From Myxococcales bacterium (lineage in GTDB: Bacteria > Myxococcota > Myxococcia > Myxococcales > Myxococcaceae), in contig PMBV01000226.1 of the NCBI GenBank assembly GCA_003153055.1, positions 1 through 28,784 on the forward strand: 28,784 bases of DNA, in the 5' to 3' direction. The notes under the pieces are model-generated. The model saw only the letters and a program-made list of their open reading frames with translations, was not told where the DNA came from and searched no databases. Positions 15,673 through 22,430 of this stretch are shown piece by piece; within the stretch, counting starts at the first letter, position 1, and each line of letters begins with the position of its first letter. The position numbers were made by a program, and so were the translations under genes.

Positions 15673-16647
15673 CTACGCCGCCGTCGGCGCCAGCACACCC
15701 TCGAGATCCGACAACTCCAGGTGGTGGAGCTTCACGTCGGGGAGGTGCGCTCGCACCACCTCGTAGTTCGCCGGATCGGACAGCACCTGCGTGACCAGCT
15801 TGTGATTGAGCGCGTGCCCCGTCTTGTAGACGGTGAGCGCCCCTACCACTGGCCGCCCCAAGAGCGAGACGTCACCCAGCGCGTCGAGCAGCTTGTGCCG
15901 CACGAACTCGTCGGCGAAGCGCAGCCCCTCGGGGTTCAAGATGGAAAACTCGTCTACCACCACCGCGTTCTCGAGCGAGCCACCACGGGCCAACCCCACC
16001 GCCCGCAGGCGATCGACGTCTCTCAAGAACCCGAAGGTTCGGGCCGACGCCACCTCGCTGAGGAAGGACGAATCGGAGAAGTCGAAGGTGAACTGCTGAT
16101 CGGTGATGAGCGGGTGCTTGAAGTCGATGGTGCAGTCGACGCGGAACCGGCGCGAAGGAGTGAACGACGCGTGCTTGTCACCGTCGGAGACCATCACCGG
16201 GCGCTTGATGACGAGAAACGACTTGGGCTCGTCTTGGAGCCGCACGCCCGCCTCGAGCATTCGCTGCGTGAAGGGAGCAGCGCTGCCGTCCATGATGGGA
16301 ATCTCGGGGCCGTCGACTTCGATGCGCAAGTTGTCGAGGCCCATGCCCGAGACCGCCGCCAAGAGGTGCTCGACGGTGCTCACCTTCACCCCGTCGAGCC
16401 CAAGCGTGGTCGCCAACGCCGTGTCCGTGACACACTCGGCACGCACGGGGATCGTCGGACGCCCAGGGAGATCGGTTCGAACGAAGGCCAGGCCTTGATT
16501 GACGCGGGCGGGAACCAGCCGCACCTTCACCTTGGCGCCGCTGTGCAGCCCGATGCCCTCGAGGGAGATGGCGCACGCCAAAGTGCGCTGATGAAAAGTG
16601 GCCACGGGTGCGCGCGTCTTCAAGTGTTCCACGAAATTCCCAGCCAT
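15673..16647 (-). CDS. lpxC: UDP-3-O-acyl-N-acetylglucosamine deacetylase (lipid A synthesis)
   Basis: This zinc enzyme catalyses the committed step of lipid A synthesis, removing acetate from UDP-3-O-acyl-GlcNAc, and shows that the cell has an LPS outer membrane. Zinc ligands are visible: His94 in STVEHLLAA, His251 and Asp255 in FVRHKLLDALGD. The catalytic His278 lies in GHALNHKL. The family start QRTLA...GIGLHSG is at 20-37. From ATG 16647 the protein has 324 residues, slightly longer than the usual ~305 because of a ~15-residue N-terminal extension. In-frame ATG 16659, ATG 16677 and TTG 16692 also exist. GAGGGG lies 12 bases before 16647 and directly abuts 16659, so the exact start is uncertain. 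Its 200-bp leader contains two palindromes. ruvB is upstream on the same strand. Confidence 0.96.
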   Translation of the reverse strand: MAGNFVEHLKTRAPVATFHQRTLACAISLEGIGLHSGAKVKVRLVPARVNQGLAFVRTDLPGRPTIPVRAECVTDTALATTLGLDGVKVSTVEHLLAAVSGMGLDNLRIEVDGPEIPIMDGSAAPFTQRMLEAGVRLQDEPKSFLVIKRPVMVSDGDKHASFTPSRRFRVDCTIDFKHPLITDQQFTFDFSDSSFLSEVASARTFGFLRDVDRLRAVGLARGGSLENAVVVDEFSILNPEGLRFADEFVRHKLLDALGDVSLLGRPVVGALTVYKTGHALNHKLVTQVLSDPANYEVVRAHLPDVKLHHLELSDLEGVLAPTAA

Positions 16648-16731
16648 GAGTGTCGGCATCCCCTCAGCGTGATGCATCGCGTTGGTTGGCAACCCCTATG
16701 CCATGACTTTTGGCCGAAACACCGCGAAATC

Positions 16732-16778
16732 GTTGACGGACGTTAACAGGCACACAGACAGATTTTCGTCACTGTGAC
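16732..16778. promoter_or_regulatory. Two palindromic sites upstream of lpxC
   Basis: The ~200-bp gap between ruvB and lpxC is more AT-rich than its surroundings. It holds an imperfect 16-bp palindrome, GTTGAC-GGAC-GTTAAC (16732-16747, 12 of 16 positions symmetric), and a perfect 11-bp palindrome, GTCAC-T-GTGAC (16768-16778). A further GTCACCG/TTGACCGG pair lies near 16828-16846. These could be operators controlling lpxC; no convincing -35/-10 pair was found. Confidence 0.35.
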
Positions 16779-16848
16779 ATCAACGCCTCGATCTGAGAGG
16801 TTTGGCGTCGGAGCCCCAGGAATTAGAGTCACCGATATTTGACCGGCA

Positions 16849-17916
16849 TCAAAACAGATCGCCTTGAGGGTCTCGCCTGGGAACCGAGCGACCGAAGTAC
16901 TGGTAGGCGTTGGAGGTGGCCATGCGGCCCCGGGGGGTGCGCATCAGGAGCCCCTCCTGGAGCAGGTAGGGCTCGTAGACGTCTTCGATGGTGTCGCGCT
17001 CCTCGCCGACCGCGGCGGCGATGGTCTCGACGCCCACGGGGCCCCCGCCGAACTTGTCGATGATGGTGAGGAGAATGCGGCGATCCATTTGGTCGAGGCC
17101 CGAGGCGTCGATGTCGAGCCGCTTGAGCGCCGTGTCGGCCAGCTCGGCGGTGACGACGCCGGTGCCCTCGACCTCGGCGAAGTCACGGAGACGCCTCAGG
17201 AGCCGGTTGGCGATGCGAGGGGTGCCGCGTGATCGGCGAGCCACCTCGCGGGCGCCGGCGGGGTCCAGACGAACGCCCAGGATTCGCGACGAGCGCTCGA
17301 GGATCCGCTCGAGGTCCGCCGGGGCGTAATACTCGAGCCGCTCCTGAATCTGGAACCTGTCGCGCAAAGGCGAGGTCAGCAGCCCTGTGCGCGTGGTGGC
17401 GCCGATGAGGGTGAAGGGAGGGAGATCGATCTTCATCGCCCGCGCCGCCGGGCCCGTGTCGATGGTGACGTCGAGGCGGAAGTCCTCCATCGCGGGGTAG
17501 AGATACTCCTCGATGGCCGCGCTCAACCGGTGAATCTCGTCGATGAAGAGCACGTCGCGGGGGGCGAGGTTGGTGAGCAGCCCGGCGAGGTCGCCCTTCT
17601 TCTCGAGGGCCGGCCCGCTCGTCACATGGAGTGCCGCCCCCAGCTCGAAGGCGATGATATGGGCCAGCGACGTCTTGCCCAGCCCCGGGGGCCCCGAGAA
17701 CAGGCAGTGATCGAGCGCCTCTCCCCGAGCCTGGGCGGCCTTCACGTAGACCTTGAGCTTTCCCACCACGCCGCCCTGCCCCACGTAGTCTTCGAAGGCC
17801 CGGGGCCTGAGGCTCGCCTCGAGGCGTTGCTCGTCGCTCGCCACCAGGGGGTCGAGCACGTCTTCCTCGTCGGGGCTCTCGGTTCTCCGTGCCATTCGCG
17901 CTCGACCTTGTACCAT
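16849..17916 (-). CDS. ruvB: Holliday junction branch migration ATPase
   Basis: RuvB is the hexameric AAA+ motor that, with RuvA, drives branch migration of Holliday junctions in recombination and repair. The 355-residue product has Walker [10 protein letters not shown] (75-83), Walker B FIDEIH (124-129), a GATTRTGLL sensor/arginine-finger segment and a C-terminal winged-helix region ending QYFGR. ATG 17916 is chosen because GAGGAA lies 8 bases before it; ATG 17895 would remove seven residues and has a poorer site. Length is slightly above the usual ~335. ruvA and ruvC, often adjacent, are not next to it: the divergent barrel-like lipoprotein gene begins 32 bp away. Its promoter must therefore overlap that gene's leader or coding start. 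Confidence 0.97.
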   Translation of the reverse strand: MVQGRARMARRTESPDEEDVLDPLVASDEQRLEASLRPRAFEDYVGQGGVVGKLKVYVKAAQARGEALDHCLFSGPPGLGKTSLAHIIAFELGAALHVTSGPALEKKGDLAGLLTNLAPRDVLFIDEIHRLSAAIEEYLYPAMEDFRLDVTIDTGPAARAMKIDLPPFTLIGATTRTGLLTSPLRDRFQIQERLEYYAPADLERILERSSRILGVRLDPAGAREVARRSRGTPRIANRLLRRLRDFAEVEGTGVVTAELADTALKRLDIDASGLDQMDRRILLTIIDKFGGGPVGVETIAAAVGEERDTIEDVYEPYLLQEGLLMRTPRGRMATSNAYQYFGRSVPRRDPQGDLF

Positions 17917-17948
17917 GCGCGCTTTCCTCGGTGTTCGAAGGAGGCAGC

Positions 17949-18887
17949 ATGAGAGGCCTGATGCTCATCGCCGCGCTGGCCCTCACTTCCTGCGTCGTGC
18001 CCCGCTCCATGGCGGTGGGCCAGATGGCCGCGCCGGTGGGGCCAGGAGCCACCGAGGTGGGCGTCTTCGGCGGGGTGCTGTTTGCGTCGCAGCTCAACCC
18101 TCCCTACTCCACCGGCGCCGAGGGCGTCTGGAGCCAGGATCGTCACCAGGACTTCGCAGCCCCCGGGGCCGAGGCGAACATTCAGTACGGGTTCGACAAT
18201 CAGCTCGGGCTCAACCTCCACGCCAGCTCGGCGGGTCTCCAGCCCGGTCTCAAGTGGACCTTGAATCGATCGAGGGTGGCGCACGTGGCCCTGCTGCCGG
18301 CGGTGGCGATGGGCTATGCCTCCCACGCGCACAGCACGTTCACCGCGGGTGCCGACGGCATCGTGACCGAGAACAGCCCCGGGTCTGTCACCAGCTTCAC
18401 GTTCCTCGCCGGGCTCAAGTTCTTGGTCTCGCACCGCTCCGGCTTCTTCGCTGGCGTCGGGTATGATCTCGTCTTCAATCGAAGCCTCGACACGTCGAAC
18501 ATCGGTGCCTCGACGGACCGCACCGAGGTAACCACTCAGACCCTCGCCCACCAGATCAGCGTCTCGGTGGGCGTCGATCTGGCGATGGGTCTGGTGCACA
18601 TCAAGCCCGAGCTCGCCTTGGCGGTTTACCCCGCGGTGTCGTCCTCCATCACCACTCGGCTCCCCACGGCCGCCGAGACCACCGTCGGGGCCTGGGGCGG
18701 CTTCGGCTGGGCCATCTTCCCCGGCATCACCCTGTCGGTGGCCACCCCGCCCCGCCAGCTCACCGACGAGGAGCAGGAGATCGAACATGAGAAGGCGCGG
18801 ATCCACCGGCGGTCCGATGAGGAGGACGACGATGACGAAGGGTCCGATGACGAGTCCCGGAGTCGCCGCGATCGAGACGACAACTGA
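17949..18887 (+). CDS. Outer-membrane barrel-like lipoprotein with acidic tail, unknown function
   Basis: I do not recognise a named family. The 312-residue product begins [15 protein letters not shown], a lipoprotein signal with the lipidated Cys at 15. AAGGAGG four bases before the ATG gives an excellent ribosome site. Residues about 35-265 alternate hydrophobic and polar residues, with many Gly and aromatic positions (for example [49 protein letters not shown]). This suggests 8-12 amphipathic beta strands, as in outer-membrane barrels. The last ~45 residues are highly charged, with a run of Asp/Glu and alternating Ser-Arg-Asp, probably a flexible tail. It diverges from ruvB (32-bp gap) and converges on the small exported protein gene, with 10 bp between stops. 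Confidence 0.8.
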   Translation: MRGLMLIAALALTSCVVPRSMAVGQMAAPVGPGATEVGVFGGVLFASQLNPPYSTGAEGVWSQDRHQDFAAPGAEANIQYGFDNQLGLNLHASSAGLQPGLKWTLNRSRVAHVALLPAVAMGYASHAHSTFTAGADGIVTENSPGSVTSFTFLAGLKFLVSHRSGFFAGVGYDLVFNRSLDTSNIGASTDRTEVTTQTLAHQISVSVGVDLAMGLVHIKPELALAVYPAVSSSITTRLPTAAETTVGAWGGFGWAIFPGITLSVATPPRQLTDEEQEIEHEKARIHRRSDEEDDDDEGSDDESRSRRDRDDN

Positions 18888-18897
18888 GCTCGGCTAC

Positions 18898-19473
18898 TCA
18901 GGGCTTCTTCTTGTTCCCACCGAGCTTCGGATCAGCCTTGGGCCTCTTGGGCTCACCCGTGAGGCCCAACAACGAACGCACGAGCGGACGGGCCTGGTTG
19001 GCATCGAAGGCGTGCATCAAGAGCCACTTGTAGAGCGGCACGGCGATGTACACGGCCCCCAGATCGGGCACTTCGACCAGCTCGTCCTCGGTGACGAAGC
19101 CAGGCTTGTCGAGCTGACAGTGAGAGAAGATCGACCGGAGCTTCTCGCCAGGGGCCGCGTGGGAAGCGAACTCCTCTTCCCACTTCTCGCAGCCAGCGAC
19201 GGCGAAGTCGGGAGCGTCTCTCAGGGCCATGAGCATAGCTGGCCCGTGCTCCGAGACCTCGGTGGCATGGATCGCATCGAGGGCGTCGACGACGGGTTTT
19301 GGCAACCGGCCGTCACAGGCTGAGGCGATCACCTTCGACGCCAGGTTGATGCGCGCCTGGGGCATGAGACCGCTGGTGCCCTTGGAGAGCTCGGCGAGGG
19401 CGCCCCGGTCGCAGGTCGGAACCGGGGCCTTGGGAGCGGCGAGACAGAGGATGAGCGGGAGAGCGATGGTCAT
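18898..19473 (-). CDS. Small exported protein, unknown function
   Basis: The 191-residue product starts MTIALPLILCLAAPKAPVPTC, a short signal peptide with probable cleavage near residue 15-18. The mature part is helical and has four cysteines (in PTCDRG, SACDGR, AGCEKW and SHCQL) that could form two disulfides. It ends in a basic tail rich in Lys and Pro (GEPKRPKADPKLGGNKKKP). No family is recognised. ATG 19473 is preferred: an upstream in-frame ATG at 19506 has no ribosome site and would spoil the signal peptide. It is convergent with the barrel-like lipoprotein gene; upstream lies a gene-poor stretch of nearly 600 bp. Confidence 0.72.
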   Translation of the reverse strand: MTIALPLILCLAAPKAPVPTCDRGALAELSKGTSGLMPQARINLASKVIASACDGRLPKPVVDALDAIHATEVSEHGPAMLMALRDAPDFAVAGCEKWEEEFASHAAPGEKLRSIFSHCQLDKPGFVTEDELVEVPDLGAVYIAVPLYKWLLMHAFDANQARPLVRSLLGLTGEPKRPKADPKLGGNKKKP

Positions 19474-20066
19474 GGAACCCCGCAGCGAAGAGCTGCGCCC
19501 TACCATGTGGACTCGGGAGCTGGAGGTCAAGCCCCCAAGAGTCGACCTCGGCCAGCCCCTGCCTCGCTCCCCCGAGCTCGAAGCCGCGGTGGGAAGTGGG
19601 GGCAATCGAGAAGGTGCTCGAGGAGCTCGGCCAGGCTCGGAAGCGCTGGCGCTCGAACGTACCGACCTCGAGGCCTGTCACTCCCCAGCCCTGTCATCAC
19701 GGAGTACAGATTTGTACACCGTGATGACACGCTCGGAGACCCGTGCCCACCAGCCACCTCTCTGCCCCGGCTCGAGCGTGCCGCCCACCCGCTGCCCCAC
19801 TCTGGCTTCGAGCTCTGCACGAGCCCAAGGTGGTCGCCGCCCCCCAGGTGTGCTCACCACGCTCTCGAGTCGAGGGGCTGGTCAGACCGCCTCGGCAGAT
19901 GGGCACCGGCCTCCCCATCGCACCTCAAGGCCATGCGTGTACGTCCTGCCCGCCCGGAGAACGCGGCGACCCCACCCCCGCGCATGACCCATCGAACACG
20001 ACCAGAGAGGTGAGTGAGGGATGCGCCTCTTCGGGCCTGGGGAGTCCTCCTCCGCCGACCGCGGGA
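19474..20066. other. Gene-poor region with no convincing CDS
   Basis: These 593 bp lie between the small exported protein (minus) and the 3' end of fdhE (minus). Open frames exist on both strands, but all are Arg/Pro/Ser-rich, lack ribosome sites and show weaker third-position GC than real neighbours. The most protein-like is a 60-residue minus frame at 19678-19860, starting from tandem GTG codons and ending ARVSERVITVYKSVLRDD plus six residues. It may be a remnant or chance. The region must hold the promoter of the exported-protein gene and the end of the formate dehydrogenase transcript. It contains the 36-bp palindrome at 19693-19728. Confidence 0.6.
19693..19728. repeat. 36-bp near-perfect palindrome
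   Basis: Two 16-base arms, reading GTCATCACGG-A-GTACA and the complement with one mismatch, flank a 4-base loop (GATT). Fifteen of 16 pairs match, and the inner part shows two TGTAC-type half-sites. There is no T-run on either side, so it does not look like an intrinsic terminator. It may be a dimer-binding operator, or a structured RNA element after fdhE or ahead of the exported-protein gene. The symmetry is certain; its role is unknown. Confidence 0.8.
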
Positions 20067-20855
20067 TCAGATGCCGGCCAGGCCAGGCTCGAGGCGGGTG
20101 TACTCCTGCTCCGCCGCCCACACGTCGAGCGCGAGGGACGACAGCTCGTCAACCTCCGGCACGGCCAGCCCATCGAGGCTGAGGTCGACCGACTTGACGT
20201 AGCGCCGGCACCCGTCGCACGCCTCCACCCTCGCCCCTGGGTATCGCTCGGTCTGCCAGGTTGGGAGCACATCGGGGTCGGTCTCACCACAGCTCGGACA
20301 CCGGACGCGGGTGATGGCCCACTGGTTGCCACACCACGAGCAGCAGAGGAAGCGCGCCGCGCCGTCGCTCCCGGGCACCGGACGCCGACCCGCGACGGAG
20401 GGAGGCGACCCACAGGTGGGACAGCCTTCGTCGGGTCGACGGCGGTGGAGCGCGACGCCAACGGATCGCGCGACTTCGGCCCAAGGCCTGAGGACCGCCC
20501 GCCCGAGGAAGTCGTGGGCCCCGTCACTCGCCCAGGCCGCTCCGAGCCAGTTCGTCAGCACCTCGACCGGAGCATGTGCTCGCTCCGCTGCGAGGGCCCG
20601 GAGCGACCTCGGCCCACCTTCGGCCAAGAAGCGGAGCACCGAGACCAGCGGCTCCTGGGCGCGACGCCAGTCGTCGGGCTGGCCGGTCAGGGCTCCCCGA
20701 TGGTGGAGCACCAGCACCGCGGCTGCGGCCGAAGCTTGGGCATGGAAGAGACCCGCCGCGAACCTCAAGGGCTCCCGTCCCGCCGCACCGCGCTCGGCCA
20801 ACAGCAAGGCGCGGGCGGCGCTCCGATTGAGCTGCTCCTCAGGTGTGTTTGTCAC
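20067..20855 (-). CDS. fdhE: Formate dehydrogenase accessory protein FdhE
   Basis: FdhE is a cytoplasmic rubredoxin-like protein needed for maturation of respiratory formate dehydrogenases. It binds iron and interacts with the catalytic subunit before Tat export. The 262-residue product shows four Cys pairs, CPTCGS, CSWCGNQW, CPSCGE and CDGCRRYVK, in the C-terminal half (about 145-215), the family signature, plus a weakly conserved helical N-terminus. The start is GTG 20855, inside the last codons of the cytochrome b gene (17-bp overlap), so it is probably translated by coupling. It is the last gene of the formate dehydrogenase operon. FdhD, the sulfurtransferase partner, is not in the window. 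Confidence 0.93.
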   Translation of the reverse strand: MTNTPEEQLNRSAARALLLAERGAAGREPLRFAAGLFHAQASAAAAVLVLHHRGALTGQPDDWRRAQEPLVSVLRFLAEGGPRSLRALAAERAHAPVEVLTNWLGAAWASDGAHDFLGRAVLRPWAEVARSVGVALHRRRPDEGCPTCGSPPSVAGRRPVPGSDGAARFLCCSWCGNQWAITRVRCPSCGETDPDVLPTWQTERYPGARVEACDGCRRYVKSVDLSLDGLAVPEVDELSSLALDVWAAEQEYTRLEPGLAGI

Positions 20856-21531
20856 CGGTCACATCACGGTACCACCGCGGGTGGTTGAGCCGCGCCCAAT
20901 CCTTGGTGACGGTGCCCTTCACCATGGAGCCCAAGGTGCCTGGCTCGGCGATGCCAAGGTACACATGCCCCATGATCAAGATGACGAAGAGAATGAACGT
21001 GATGTCGTGGAGGAGCCAGGACGCCTGGCGGAGCCCGGCACCGAACTCTGAGGGAAACCAGAGCACGACTCCCGTGGCCAGCATGCCCAGGGCCCCGAGG
21101 GTCGTCATCCAGAACAGCGCCTTCTGCCCCCCGTTGTACTTGCCGATGTCGTTGTCGTGGAGCTTCCAGCTCAGGTAGTCCACGAAGGTCGAGGGGCGGA
21201 GGAACCGACGGTCGGCCTCGGTGAGGCGCATGTCGCCAGCCCACTGGAGAAATTGGAGCACGGCGAAAACCCCGAAGGCGACTCCCGCCCAGGCATGGAG
21301 CCATCGGCACACCATGAGCCCGCCGAACAGCGGCGCCAGCCACCCGAAGATGGGCGTCCAGATCGGAAGACCCGAGAACAGGCAGACGAAGAACATCAGC
21401 CCGATGCTCCAATGGAGGATGCGGGTGAGGTAGCGAAACCGGACGATCTCCGTACCGACCGCGACGTCTTCGCGATCGTGCGCGGTGATGATGGCGGGGT
21501 CGACGGTGAAGGTCACCTTGGAGTCGGACAT
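20839..21531 (-). CDS. fdnI: Formate dehydrogenase cytochrome b subunit (gamma)
   Basis: This integral membrane di-haem cytochrome b passes electrons from the iron-sulfur subunit to quinone. The 230-residue protein has four predicted membrane helices (about 38-58, 68-92, 138-160 and 170-192). Histidines suited to haem binding are in RILHWSIG, CRWLHAWAG, LLHDITF and IMGHVYLG, the pattern of FdnI/FdoI. AAAGGG lies seven bases before ATG 21531. The gene starts 12 bp after the iron-sulfur subunit stop and overlaps fdhE at its 3' end. The N-terminus (about 1-35) is soluble and slightly longer than in E. coli FdnI. Confidence 0.95.
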   Translation of the reverse strand: MSDSKVTFTVDPAIITAHDREDVAVGTEIVRFRYLTRILHWSIGLMFFVCLFSGLPIWTPIFGWLAPLFGGLMVCRWLHAWAGVAFGVFAVLQFLQWAGDMRLTEADRRFLRPSTFVDYLSWKLHDNDIGKYNGGQKALFWMTTLGALGMLATGVVLWFPSEFGAGLRQASWLLHDITFILFVILIMGHVYLGIAEPGTLGSMVKGTVTKDWARLNHPRWYRDVTGDKHT

Positions 21532-21543
21532 GGCTCGACCCTT

Positions 21544-22428
21544 TCAATCCGCGGGAGGCGGCGGTGGAGGTGGGAGCTCAGTCGGTGGGGCGCGCGGGCC
21601 AAAGCGCAGATAGTGACGGAAGAAGCCCACCACCACGGCACCCATCGCCAGGAGCCCCAACGGCCTCAGCACGCCGCGCACCACCTGCACGGCCGCGGGC
21701 ACGTGTGGGTCCTTGGGGAGACCGTACAACTCGGGGCGATCAGCAAACTTGAGCACGGTGACGACGCCGGTGCCACCGACGCCAGGTGGATCATACAGGC
21801 CGGCGCTGGCGTACCCGTTGGCCTTGAGCTGGGCGACCCGCTCGTGCCCAAGCGCCACCAGGTCGTCTTTGGTGCCGAAGTGCAGGCAGCCGGTGGGGCA
21901 CGCCTTGACGCACGCGGGCTCGAGGCCGACCTGCGAGCGGTCGACACACAACGTGCACTTGGACATCTTCGTGTTCGACGCCTGGAACCTCGGCACGTCG
22001 AAGGGGCAGCCAGTCGCGCACAGCCCACACCCGATGCACTGCTCGGCGTTCACGTCGACGATGCCGTTGGCGTACTGGACGATGGCGCCCGGAGCCGGGC
22101 AGGCGCGGAGGCACCCGGGGTCGGCGCAGTGCATGCAGCCGTCCTTGCGCATCAGCCAGGCGAAGGTGCCGTCGACCTCGACCTCATTGAAGCGAATGAG
22201 GTTCCAGAACGCGGCGTGGAGCGTGGGCAGCGTCTGGTAGCTGCCCTTCTGCTCGGTGGCGACCGAGGGGAGATCGTTCCATTCTTGGCACGCGACCTCA
22301 CAGGCCTTGCAGCCGATGCAGGTCGAGGTGTCGATGAGCTTGGCGACGGTGGGCATTCGCCGCAGCCCACTGTCGGTGCCTCTCAGCGACGCCGACGACT
22401 GGAGGATCTCGAGGCCTGAGACCGACAT
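21544..22428 (-). CDS. fdnH: Formate dehydrogenase iron-sulfur subunit (beta)
   Basis: This electron-transfer subunit carries four [4Fe-4S] clusters between the catalytic and cytochrome subunits. The 294-residue protein opens with an N-terminal arm and KLIDTSTCIGCKACEVACQEWND (first cluster C37, C40, C43, C47), very like FdnH/FdoH. Further ferredoxin motifs follow: CMHCADPGCLRACP, CIGCGLCATGCPFDVP and CTLCVDR...CVKACPTGCL. A C-terminal helix (about 255-275, GLLAMGAVVVGFF) anchors it in the membrane, and the tail ends in a proline run. GGAGGG lies six bases before ATG 22428, inside the end of the catalytic-subunit gene, whose stop is 2 bp upstream, so translation is probably coupled. Confidence 0.96.
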   Translation of the reverse strand: MSVSGLEILQSSASLRGTDSGLRRMPTVAKLIDTSTCIGCKACEVACQEWNDLPSVATEQKGSYQTLPTLHAAFWNLIRFNEVEVDGTFAWLMRKDGCMHCADPGCLRACPAPGAIVQYANGIVDVNAEQCIGCGLCATGCPFDVPRFQASNTKMSKCTLCVDRSQVGLEPACVKACPTGCLHFGTKDDLVALGHERVAQLKANGYASAGLYDPPGVGGTGVVTVLKFADRPELYGLPKDPHVPAAVQVVRGVLRPLGLLAMGAVVVGFFRHYLRFGPRAPPTELPPPPPPPAD

Positions 22429-22430
22429 GG

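Noticed and set aside
19678..19860. 60-residue minus-strand ORF
   Set aside because: Some segments look protein-like, but it has no ribosome site, weak third-base GC and overlaps the palindrome, so it was not called as a gene.
19743..20888. 381-codon plus-strand frame
   Set aside because: Most of it is antisense to fdhE, whose Cys-pair motifs are clear; the rest has no ribosome site or domain.
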